DNA of 64,000 nt from Bacteroidetes bacterium HGW-Bacteroidetes-16 (GTDB lineage Bacteria; Bacteroidota; Bacteroidia; Bacteroidales; F082). The stretch is taken from contig PHDN01000023.1 in assembly GCA_002840975.1 (NCBI GenBank), positions 1-64,000 of the forward strand, written 5' to 3'. Below are positions 1 through 8,079 of this stretch, one piece after another (positions within the stretch are counted from its first letter, which is position 1; each line of letters opens with the position of its first letter). The translations under genes and the position numbers were made by a program. The notes below the pieces were generated by a model, which was not told the origin of the DNA, searched no databases, and worked only from the letters and a program-made list of their open reading frames with translations.

Positions 1-8
1 CCGATGAA

Positions 9-69
9 AAAAACAGCCTGAATTTTGTCCACATGAGAAGAAGTTGTCAAAAACAGCCTGAATTTTGTC
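9..69. repeat. Two-copy direct repeat with 40-bp period
   Basis: A 21-nt unit beginning AAAAACAGCCTG and ending TTTTGTC occurs at 9-29 and again, identical, at 49-69, a spacing of exactly 40 bp. The array starts at the window edge and may continue to the left. No gene overlaps it convincingly. It could be the end of a minisatellite or of a repeat-rich gene outside the window. Confidence 0.6.
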
Positions 70-322
70 TATTATACCGTAAAATATTATCAGGAGTATT
101 CGGTTAAATTTTCGTTAGATTGAGTTGAACTTTTTTACTTTTCATAGTATAATTATCAGCTACAAGCTTATTTAATCGATATAGAAGATAGTTTCTGTAC
201 GCAGAGTATAAATCTAGCTTTTTTGGTTTTCTGAAGGTTGGATCGTGAGTTGTAGAAAAATAAATGTGCTGAAATGTACGTTGGCTGTGTCTTTTAGCAT
301 GAAACTCAACAACAGACACCTT
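70..322. other. Non-coding stretch downstream of the permease operon
   Basis: This stretch is AT-rich and lies past the stop codon of the minus-strand permease. A 71-codon minus frame at 104-319 has no recognisable domain, signal or family resemblance. I see no clear terminator, promoter or RNA gene. Confidence 0.4.
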
Positions 323-1591
323 TCAATTCTCCACCCTCAACGCATCCACCGGTTTGATGCTGACGGCTCTTTTGGCAGGGATGATTCCTGCCAAGGCTCC
401 TGCCACAATGAGTATAATGAGTGCGGTTACTGCGGTGGAAAAATCCACTTCGGGGCGTTCAAACATTTCAGATTTAACCTGAAATTTAATCAAGGCAAGG
501 TTAATAGCCTCCACCAGCGCAACTCCCGCCACCAGCCCGGCATAACCGGATGTGGAAGTCAGAAAAACGGATTCGGTAATCACTTGAACCATGATTTGCA
601 AAGGTGTGGCACCGAGCGCTCGTTTGATACCAATTTCATGTGTGCGCTCCTTTACTATGACCAGCATGATGTTGCTGATGCCGATCACACCGGCCAGCAA
701 TGTACCGATCCCCACAATCCAAATCAATCCGGAGATGCCCTTAAACAGACCATTCATTTGTTTAAATTCTTTCGCCAGGTTAAAATGCCCAAAAGCCTCT
801 TTATCATCCGGCGAAATACTGTGGCGGGAGGCCAGGAATTTCATCACTTTTTCTTCTGTCAGTTCCGCTGATTCATCATCCTTTACCGTGATGGAAAACC
901 ATCCGACCACATCGCCGTAATTGTATGTTTTTTGCAAGGTAGAAAGAGGAATATAGATGGTCTGTTCTTTTTCGCCACCAAAATTAATCTGGGTATTCAA
1001 AGGCTTAAAAACCCCGATTACGGTAAAATAAATACCCTGGATACGGATTGATTGTCCAACGGCATCTTCGTCCTGGCCGAACAGCACTTCCTTTACCCGC
1101 GAACCGATTACAGCTACTTTTCTCCTTTCTTTCAAATCGAACGGATTGATAAAACGACCCTCTATTTCCATGGGATCTACCTTGCTCCATTCCGGGTATT
1201 CGCCTTTGATAGAAAAAGAGCCTGTCTTGTCTTTTCGCACCGTATTGTTGGTACCATCACCAGCCGACCAGCCCTGGATTTTTGGTGCAATATATTTAAT
1301 TTCAGTGATATTCTCCTTAAGTGCTTCTATATCATCATTTTTAAAATTGAAATACCTGCCACGGGGAAATCCCTTGTAAGGAATGCTGGTTCGTTGTGCC
1401 CAGATAAAGAAGCTGTTGGTGGCAAAATTGCCCATCCCTGACGAAACCCCATGTTCCAGTCCCGAACCCGATCCCAACATAATTATGAGCATAAAGATGC
1501 CCCAAAAAACACCAAACACTGTCAAAGTAGTGCGCACCTTGTTCTTTTTAAGGGTTTGAAATATTTCCTGCCAGTTATCGCGACTAAACAT
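323..1591 (-). CDS. MacB/FtsX-family ABC transporter permease (second of tandem pair)
   Basis: This is an inner-membrane permease of the MacB/LolC type, normally pairing with an ABC ATPase to drive efflux or envelope transport by mechanotransmission. An N-terminal membrane helix lies at about residues 20-42 (GVFWGIFMLIIMLGSGSGLE), followed by a large periplasmic MacB_PCD domain at about 45-270. The C-terminal FtsX domain carries three helices and the characteristic segment VKERTHEIGIKRALGATP. Its 422 residues are usual for the family. The gene starts 19 nt after the upstream permease and is clearly paralogous to it, so the two probably form a heterodimer. No ATPase or MacA-type adaptor is visible on this side; these may lie beyond the left edge. 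The substrate is unknown. Confidence 0.9.
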   Translation of the reverse strand: MFSRDNWQEIFQTLKKNKVRTTLTVFGVFWGIFMLIIMLGSGSGLEHGVSSGMGNFATNSFFIWAQRTSIPYKGFPRGRYFNFKNDDIEALKENITEIKYIAPKIQGWSAGDGTNNTVRKDKTGSFSIKGEYPEWSKVDPMEIEGRFINPFDLKERRKVAVIGSRVKEVLFGQDEDAVGQSIRIQGIYFTVIGVFKPLNTQINFGGEKEQTIYIPLSTLQKTYNYGDVVGWFSITVKDDESAELTEEKVMKFLASRHSISPDDKEAFGHFNLAKEFKQMNGLFKGISGLIWIVGIGTLLAGVIGISNIMLVIVKERTHEIGIKRALGATPLQIMVQVITESVFLTSTSGYAGLVAGVALVEAINLALIKFQVKSEMFERPEVDFSTAVTALIILIVAGALAGIIPAKRAVSIKPVDALRVEN

Positions 1592-1610
1592 GCTTTCGAT
1601 GTTATATGAA

Positions 1611-2843
1611 TTATTCTTCTTTTAACGCTTCAACAGGGCGGATGGCGGCGGCTTTTCTCGCAGGCACATATCCGGCCAACATTCCGGCAATAACCAAAAC
1701 GACTACAGCGCCAATAGCCACTCCAAGGTCGGCTTCGGGATTTCTGAAAAACTCTGATTGAATATATGGACTGATTACTTCAAGCAGACCAATCCCTAAG
1801 ACAAGCCCCACATAGCCTGCTAATCCTGTAATGAGGACAGCTTCCTGCATAATCATATTGACGATGGAACGTGGTGTAGCTCCCAACGATTTTCTAATGC
1901 CAATTTCACGCGTCCGCTCTTTAACAGAAATCATCATGATGTTACTTACACCAACCACACCGGCCACAATGGTTCCGATGCCAATTACCCAGATGAACAT
2001 CCTGATGGCCGCAAACAGGTCTACAAATTTTTTGTACTCTTCCACGGCATTCCAGATAAACATGGCATTTTTGTCTTCTACATCAAAAATATGACGCTCG
2101 GCAAAATTCTCTCTGATTTCAGTTTCCATTCTTTTACTGTCGGCTACATTGTTGGAGGCCACTGTCACGGCCAGTGTGCTTATTCTGTCTTGGCCCACAA
2201 GTGCTCTCTGAGCAGTGGAAACCGGAAGATAAACCGCACGTTGGTTGTCCTGTCGTCCATCGTCATCCTCATAAACGCCTACTACTTTAAAAGGAATTCC
2301 ACGGATGTTAATGTATTTTCCCATGGCCTCTTCCTGCTTAAACAAGATCTCCTTAATGGCTTTTCCGATGCAGGCTACTTTTCTGTTTTCCTGAATGTCG
2401 AACTTGTTGATAAATCGGCCTCCAATCAGGTTAAGTTTTTCGATGATGCCATAATCCGGATGCACGCTTCGCATCTCAAAATCTCCGAATTCACCCTTAT
2501 AGGTAACGGTGTTGTCGCCCCATACAAACATCCTTCCCGAAAGGTATTCTACCCCGCTAATGCGGTTTTTCACTTCATCGTAATCTGCATTTTTAAAGCC
2601 AATATCACGCCCTGGTTTAAAACCTTTATAGGCCATGCTGGTTTCTCCTCCCCAGACCCATAATGTATTGGTTGCCGAACTTTCAAACTGATCGTGTACA
2701 CCGTTTTCGAGTCCGTGTCCCGAACCCAGCAGGATGATCAGCATAAAGATTCCCCAGGTGACGCTAAATCCGGTAAGAAAAGTACGCAGCTTGTTCTTGC
2801 GGATTACACTAAAAATTTCTATCCATCGATCAATAATATACAT
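1611..2843 (-). CDS. MacB/FtsX-family ABC transporter permease (first of tandem pair)
   Basis: This 410-residue permease has the same architecture as its downstream neighbour: an N-terminal helix at about residues 20-42, a periplasmic MacB_PCD domain, and a C-terminal FtsX domain with the segment VKERTREIGIRKSLGATP. It is the promoter-proximal gene of a two-gene minus-strand operon. Tandem, diverged permease copies are common in Bacteroidota and usually imply a heterodimeric transporter for peptides, lipids or lipoproteins. The start is the ATG opening MYIIDRWIEIF, matching the start of the paralogue. No ATPase gene is adjacent upstream, so the energising subunit must be encoded elsewhere or beyond the left edge. 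Confidence 0.9.
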   Translation of the reverse strand: MYIIDRWIEIFSVIRKNKLRTFLTGFSVTWGIFMLIILLGSGHGLENGVHDQFESSATNTLWVWGGETSMAYKGFKPGRDIGFKNADYDEVKNRISGVEYLSGRMFVWGDNTVTYKGEFGDFEMRSVHPDYGIIEKLNLIGGRFINKFDIQENRKVACIGKAIKEILFKQEEAMGKYINIRGIPFKVVGVYEDDDGRQDNQRAVYLPVSTAQRALVGQDRISTLAVTVASNNVADSKRMETEIRENFAERHIFDVEDKNAMFIWNAVEEYKKFVDLFAAIRMFIWVIGIGTIVAGVVGVSNIMMISVKERTREIGIRKSLGATPRSIVNMIMQEAVLITGLAGYVGLVLGIGLLEVISPYIQSEFFRNPEADLGVAIGAVVVLVIAGMLAGYVPARKAAAIRPVEALKEE

Positions 2844-3455
2844 TGGTTGGTGGTTAAAACTGGCTCAAAGTTAGTGGAATTTCAAACAGCCAAGGCATAG
2901 CCAAAGTAAATATTTTGGGAGAATGGAGATTTAGTTAAAACAAAATGACCCACCAACCGGGAGGTCCATTTATCCTGTCAGGGGTAAGTCGTAATGGATT
3001 CTGACAGATCCGGCCCACTTTCTAAAATCAACATGATCATTCCAAAACAGATTAATTTACTTTATCCAAGCAAACTCAAAATTATTATTCCAATAGTATC
3101 ACAGCGGAGAACCAGATTGTAGTCAGGCAAGTTACAATCCAAAGATCCTTCGACAAATGCCCTGGATTTGGCATTAGATATTTCCACAATAACCTTGAAT
3201 CAATTTATTTCCTGAATTACACTAAGGGATGACAACCTTCGCGATCGAAGGTTAAAGGTGAATACGATTGATGATTAAAATCAACCATTGGGTATCTTAA
3301 AAGTTGATCTGTAAGCAAATAAAACAAAAACTTAACAAATGTTAAAATATTTATTGTTTTTGTTCGTTATCGTTCTACATAAGTCAAATGAGCAATAACC
3401 TATCGAAGAACCTCTACTCTAACACAAATTCCTTATTAACCAATACAATTATATT
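2844..3455. other. 612-bp divergent intergenic region
   Basis: This region separates the minus-strand permease operon from the plus-strand C25 peptidase gene and should hold both promoters. It contains a perfect 8-bp hairpin at 3234-3253 and a weaker 6-bp inverted repeat (AATGCC/GGCATT) at 3156-3175. I found no clean TAnnTTTG box and no gene or RNA. Confidence 0.45.
3234..3253. promoter_or_regulatory. Perfect 8-bp inverted repeat
   Basis: AACCTTCG, a CGAT loop, then CGAAGGTT form a perfect 20-nt dyad. No T-tract follows on either strand, so an intrinsic terminator is unlikely. It may be an operator or transcript structure for the divergent promoters; function is unknown. Confidence 0.35.
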
Positions 3456-6395
3456 ATGAAAAAGCTAGTTCTTAGCGTGTTTTTATTTATCCCGTTTTTT
3501 GCCTTTACACAGCAAAATTCAATTCTCTCATCAGCCGACTGGTACAAAATAGTGGTGGAAAAAACTGGAATTTACAAGCTTACCTACGAGGATCTTCAAA
3601 ATTATGGAATTGATGTCGGCCAGATTAATCCCCATCACCTTTCACTTTATGGCAACCCTGCAGGAATGTTAAACGAATCATTGGTTACACCTGTTTACAC
3701 CGATCTCCAGCCTCTGGCTATTCAAGTGGTAGGAGAAGAAGATGGCTTTTTTGATCCTCAGGATTATGTGCTCTTTTATGGTCAGGGACCTGATCTTTGG
3801 GAATTCGATCAACAATCCCAATCCTATAAACATATTACAAATATTTATAGCCGAAAGACTTACTATTTTTTAACTATAGGCACTGAAAATGGTAAACGCA
3901 TTCAAATAGAACAAAGTACTGATTTGGAACCCACTGCAACGGTAGACTATTATGATTTACTGATCAACCACGAGCAGGAGTTGGTCAATCCGGGAAAGAC
4001 CGGTAGAACGTGGCTTGGCGAGGATTTTTCCCAATCAGATTCAATCACTTTTATTTTTGAAACATCTAATACCGAGTTTAACGAAAACACCTACTTCAAT
4101 GTGTCTTTGGCTTCAAAATGTACCGAACAAAGCCAGATTGATATTAAGGTGAATGGGGCGATTTTACAAACAATTACATTGACCCCTACTACGGGTGACT
4201 ACGGTTTTTACAGTTTGTCAAACGCTAACTTCAATTGTTCAATGGGTGGAGGAAATACAGAAATCAGATTTATCTATAGTAAACCCAACGATTCAGCTCA
4301 GGCATGGATAGACCATTTTGAGATAAAGATGAAAATGAATAAATCGCTTCATGGGGATCAAATGCCTTTCCTCTGCGCTGAGAATGTAGGACCGGGGGCA
4401 ATCACCCAATTTAGCCTGGCACATAATCCTTCCGAAACAGTTGTGATATGGAATGTAACTGATCCGATGAATGTAAAACAAGAGGCGTTAACTCTGGGAA
4501 CAAATCAGGTCGATTTCCGTTTGGCTACCGATAGCCTGCTGGAATTTCAAGCATTCAACAATATGTCTTTTTATGCTCCTGAATTTATTGAACTTATTGA
4601 AAACCAGAATTTACATGATTTAACTCCACCTGATCTCCTGATTGTTACCTGCCCCGAATTTCAGGATGTAGCCAATCAATTGGCCTCATTTCATAACAAT
4701 GAAGATAACTTTCTGGCAACAACCGTAACGCTTGATCATATCTACAATGAGTTTTCATCAGGAGCTCAGGACATTACCGCTATTAGGAATTTTGTTAAGT
4801 ATTTGAGAGATAAAAGTAGCACTGACAATAAACCTGCCTACCTGTTATTATTTGGAGATGCTTCATACGATTACCTTGACCGGGTTGAAAACAACACCAA
4901 TTTCGTCCCAACTTATGAGTCTGTTTTATCCTCTAATTCCGTTAATTCTTTTGCATCTGACCAATACTTCGGGTTAAATTCAATGGATAATTTCGGGGGC
5001 ACCCAGGTTTCAGTGGGAAGAATTCCTGTAGGATCCAAAACAGAAGCAAACACAATGTTGAATATCATTGAAAATTATCACTCAAATAATACATCAGGCT
5101 CCTGGAAGAATAACATGATGCTGATTGCAGACGATTCTGATTCAAATATACATTTAAACGATGCCGAGCAGTTGGATGAGGTGATCGGAATCAATAGTCC
5201 GGTAATGAATATCAGTAAATGTTATCTCGATTTCTTCGAGCTGATTCAATCGAATGAGGGACCCAGGTATCCTGAAGTAAATGAAACCATTACCAATAAA
5301 ACAAATGAAGGGGTCTTTTATGTAAATTATATTGGTCATGGGAGTGCCGATCAACTGGCCAGTGAGCAGGTTTTATCGAAAAATGACCTGGTAAACTGGA
5401 CAAATCCTGACAACAGACCATTGTGGGTCATTGCTTCAGGCCCGGTGGGCTGCTTTGATAATCCTGAGTTTGTCTCACTGGGCGAGGCTGTCTATTTAAA
5501 CCAGGAGGCCGGGGCAATCGCTCTTATCGCAAGCTCAGGAGCTACCTATGCTGCCGCCAATCAACAGATAAATAGTCTAATCGTTGAAAAGCTAACCAAT
5601 GATTCATTGCAGGGTGGTTTGCGTTTCGGGGATCTTCTTCCACAAAACTATTCCTCAAACAGTTCTACTAAGTGGAATCTGCTTGGCGATCCGGCTTTAA
5701 AAATCAATTTTCCTGAATTTAATGTGATAACAACGGCCATTAATGAGGTGGATATTGATTTGTTTACTGACACCATCCAACCGGGAGCATCTATAACTTT
5801 GCATGGGCAAATCGTAAGTAAGAGTGATGGTAATCTTCAATATGGTTTTAGCGGGACTGTTTACCTGCAAGTTATGTCTCCCACAACTATTAGGTCAACA
5901 AGGGGAAATCAGGAAAGTTCTATGGTTGTTGATGTGGTGGTTCATGACAGCATTCTGGTCAAAAGTAACACCCTTGTTGAAAATGGACAGTTTGAGATTT
6001 CCATCAGTTTACCTGCAAATTCATGGGAAGGCTATGGTAATTTAAAGCTATCATGGTATGCTGAAGATGGTGAAACCGATGCCAATGGTTTTTATAGTCA
6101 ATTAATTTATGGTGGAAATCCAAGTGCTATTAAAGAGTATGGCGAATTTCTGGATTTAGTAAAAGTTTATCCAACTATATTTACCGATTACCTTGATGTG
6201 GAGATTCCACAAATGACAGACAAAGAAATTGTTTATCAGGTTTATAACTCCATGGGCGTGGAAGTTTATTCACAGAATTCTGTAACATCCAACAGACTGG
6301 AAAGAATTCATCTTTTAGGATTGACTTCAGGAATGTACATTCTGAATCTAAATATGGGTGCCGAATCGAAAAAGTTTAAAGTATTTAAACAATAA
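3456..6395 (+). CDS. PorU-like C25 (gingipain-family) cysteine peptidase with T9SS sorting domain
   Basis: This exported C25 peptidase resembles PorU, the sortase that processes type IX secretion cargo. A signal peptide covers residues 1-19. The segment LSSADWYKIVVEKTGIYKLT is typical of the domain that precedes the PorU catalytic core. The C25 core spans about 390-760, with likely catalytic His628 in YIGHGS and Cys666 in GPVGCFDNPE, plus conserved VPTYES, SDQYF and GRIPV blocks. Residues 902-979 form a beta-rich type A sorting domain ending KKFKVFKQ. At 979 residues it is shorter than typical PorU (usually more than 1100), mainly lacking N-terminal sequence, and no porV follows. It may be a PorU paralogue or a secreted peptidase. 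Confidence 0.85.
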   Translation: MKKLVLSVFLFIPFFAFTQQNSILSSADWYKIVVEKTGIYKLTYEDLQNYGIDVGQINPHHLSLYGNPAGMLNESLVTPVYTDLQPLAIQVVGEEDGFFDPQDYVLFYGQGPDLWEFDQQSQSYKHITNIYSRKTYYFLTIGTENGKRIQIEQSTDLEPTATVDYYDLLINHEQELVNPGKTGRTWLGEDFSQSDSITFIFETSNTEFNENTYFNVSLASKCTEQSQIDIKVNGAILQTITLTPTTGDYGFYSLSNANFNCSMGGGNTEIRFIYSKPNDSAQAWIDHFEIKMKMNKSLHGDQMPFLCAENVGPGAITQFSLAHNPSETVVIWNVTDPMNVKQEALTLGTNQVDFRLATDSLLEFQAFNNMSFYAPEFIELIENQNLHDLTPPDLLIVTCPEFQDVANQLASFHNNEDNFLATTVTLDHIYNEFSSGAQDITAIRNFVKYLRDKSSTDNKPAYLLLFGDASYDYLDRVENNTNFVPTYESVLSSNSVNSFASDQYFGLNSMDNFGGTQVSVGRIPVGSKTEANTMLNIIENYHSNNTSGSWKNNMMLIADDSDSNIHLNDAEQLDEVIGINSPVMNISKCYLDFFELIQSNEGPRYPEVNETITNKTNEGVFYVNYIGHGSADQLASEQVLSKNDLVNWTNPDNRPLWVIASGPVGCFDNPEFVSLGEAVYLNQEAGAIALIASSGATYAAANQQINSLIVEKLTNDSLQGGLRFGDLLPQNYSSNSSTKWNLLGDPALKINFPEFNVITTAINEVDIDLFTDTIQPGASITLHGQIVSKSDGNLQYGFSGTVYLQVMSPTTIRSTRGNQESSMVVDVVVHDSILVKSNTLVENGQFEISISLPANSWEGYGNLKLSWYAEDGETDANGFYSQLIYGGNPSAIKEYGEFLDLVKVYPTIFTDYLDVEIPQMTDKEIVYQVYNSMGVEVYSQNSVTSNRLERIHLLGLTSGMYILNLNMGAESKKFKVFKQ

Positions 6396-6421
6396 TTAAA
6401 AACTGTCCAAATTTCGATTTA

Positions 6422-6439
6422 GGCTCCCTGTTAGGAGCC
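6422..6439 (+). terminator. Hairpin after the C25 peptidase gene
   Basis: GGCTCC, a 6-nt loop (CTGTTA) and GGAGCC form a perfect 6-bp stem 26 nt past the stop codon. No T-tract follows, so it is at best a weak terminator or 3-prime-end stabilising hairpin. Confidence 0.4.
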
Positions 6440-6441
6440 AA

Positions 6442-6528
6442 ATATGGGTAGAAGAATTATTTTTTCTTTATTTCGTCAGCCTCAGGTGGACGATACAAAC
6501 ATTCTAAAATTCATTTTTCTACCCATAT
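6442..6528. repeat. 12-bp inverted repeat with 63-nt spacer
   Basis: ATATGGGTAGAA at 6442-6453 is the exact reverse complement of TTCTACCCATAT at 6517-6528. The arms enclose AT-rich sequence with no reading frame. It could be a long hairpin in the 3-prime UTR of the peptidase gene or the remnant of a small non-autonomous element. Confidence 0.5.
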
Positions 6529-6707
6529 GCTTTGTTGTCAAATAGTGCAGATTCAGACTATTTTCACATGATTTGGAAATGCTCATTTTTAAACAAATTT
6601 CCCATCCTAAAAGTAAAATCCAGGGTTATATTCCGATAAACAGTCTTCTTTTTCTCTTCAACTAAAATATTAGTTAAAAACCTTCGTTATTACCAAAAAC
6701 CTATGGG

Positions 6708-7979
6708 ATGAGAGCCTGTAAATTTATACTTATATTCATTGTCTCCACTGCATTTTCGATGGTGCTCAGAAGCCAGGAAACGAAGATTACACCGGCACAA
6801 CTGGCCAAAATGGATACGTCGTTTCAAGCCTGGATGAGAGAACGACACCAGGCTGCCATATTAAAAAGGGATGCATTCTTCAAAGAACTTAATCAGGCGG
6901 ATCCCGATACCATCACCCAACTTTCGTTTACCGGGATGGATATTGAAATATTCCCCGATCTTGAAAAATACAATCAGATAACAAGAATCAACGTTTCCGA
7001 CAATCAACTTAAAAAGGTCCCCGCCACCATCAGTTATTCGCGTCATTTGAAATCCATTGTGCTCACGAACAACCAGATTAAAAGCATCCGATTTAAGAAA
7101 AACGATTCAGTTATCAGTCTCAATTTATCTGAGAATAACTTGAAACGAATACCACGTGCCATTAAAAAACTCCCCAACCTTAAAGTACTCACCATCAATA
7201 ACAACAGAATAAAGCGCATTCCAAGATGGGTGGGCAGTATGCAAAGCCTCAACGACCTGGACGTAAATTATAACTGTTTAAAGCTGACCAAAGCATCCAT
7301 TCGACGCCTGAAAAACATGGAGATACTACAGATGGGCGGCAATCACCTGACCCGACTACCGGAAAACGTCGGTGATTTGAAAAAGGTAAAAAAACTCAAC
7401 CTGGGGAAAAATCAACTTACCGATGTACCCGCATCTGTTACACAGTTGGACAGTCTCAATACCCTGATCTTATATTCCAATCATTTTAAAAATATTCCCG
7501 TTGCCGTTACACAAATTCCACAACTTCAGGAACTGGATTTGTATTACAATGAATTGCAATATGTCCCCCGGGAGCTGGGAAATATGACCCATCTTAAACG
7601 ACTTTACCTTGCATTCAATCAATTGAAAGAATTGCCCGATACCATGAGGAATTTAAAAGACCTTACATTTCTATATGTCCATCACAATCAAATTGCTTAC
7701 ATCCCACAATGGATCAACACATTAAGTAACATCGAAATTTTGGACATCAGTTACAATCAGTTGTTCGAGATTCCGGACTTATCTGTTATGCCGGCGCTCA
7801 ATGAAATAGACATCCAAAGCAACCAAATTGCCTATTTCCCCTGGACCCTGCTTGAAAAGCCAAACCTGAAATTCCTGATCGTAAAAGACAATCCATTTAT
7901 ATTGAGTAAGCAGGAAGTCAAACAGTTGGAAAAGCTTACGGAGGAGTTGCAGACAAGAGGAGTCATAGTCAGAAACTAG
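6708..7979 (+). CDS. Exported leucine-rich repeat protein
   Basis: This 423-residue protein has an N-terminal signal peptide (about 1-22, hydrophobic FILIFIVSTAFSMVL) and then an almost uninterrupted ladder of leucine-rich repeats from about residue 60 to 410. Repeat units follow the pattern L..L.L..N.L..IP.....L, as in LKVLTINNNRIKRIPRWVGS, about 23 residues each. Such solenoids bind proteins; no catalytic domain, sorting domain or lipobox is seen. It is probably periplasmic or surface-exposed. It follows the C25 peptidase in the same direction, but a 312-bp gap makes cotranscription uncertain. The partner is unknown. Confidence 0.85.
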   Translation: MRACKFILIFIVSTAFSMVLRSQETKITPAQLAKMDTSFQAWMRERHQAAILKRDAFFKELNQADPDTITQLSFTGMDIEIFPDLEKYNQITRINVSDNQLKKVPATISYSRHLKSIVLTNNQIKSIRFKKNDSVISLNLSENNLKRIPRAIKKLPNLKVLTINNNRIKRIPRWVGSMQSLNDLDVNYNCLKLTKASIRRLKNMEILQMGGNHLTRLPENVGDLKKVKKLNLGKNQLTDVPASVTQLDSLNTLILYSNHFKNIPVAVTQIPQLQELDLYYNELQYVPRELGNMTHLKRLYLAFNQLKELPDTMRNLKDLTFLYVHHNQIAYIPQWINTLSNIEILDISYNQLFEIPDLSVMPALNEIDIQSNQIAYFPWTLLEKPNLKFLIVKDNPFILSKQEVKQLEKLTEELQTRGVIVRN

Positions 7980-8050
7980 TCATTTTCCGATCGGCCACCC
8001 TCGTCGACCACCAAACGTGTTCCCGGGTATAGCTGGTTCGCAATTTTTAA

Positions 8051-8058
8051 TACTTTTG
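8051..8058 (+). promoter_or_regulatory. Bacteroidota-type -7 box (TACTTTTG)
   Basis: An exact match to TAnnTTTG lies 21 nt before the GH3 start codon at 8080. No good TTTG -33 partner is seen at the usual 17-23 nt spacing. It supports starting the gene at 8080 rather than at the in-frame ATG at 8017. Confidence 0.5.
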
Positions 8059-8079
8059 CTGTTATATAATAGTAAAACT

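Larger units (their letters stand above)
6396..6707. other. 312-bp intergenic region
   Basis: It holds a short hairpin (6422-6439) and the long-range inverted repeat (6442-6528). I see no gene and no clear -7 box for the leucine-rich-repeat gene that follows. Confidence 0.4.

Noticed and set aside
104-319. 71-codon minus-strand frame just after the permease gene
   Set aside because: No domain, signal peptide or recognisable homology, and composition is that of AT-rich intergenic sequence. It could be a real small gene but nothing supports it.
245-871. 208-codon plus frame inside the permease gene
   Set aside because: It is antisense to a strong MacB-family gene; Cys/His/Arg-rich translation typical of a shadow frame.
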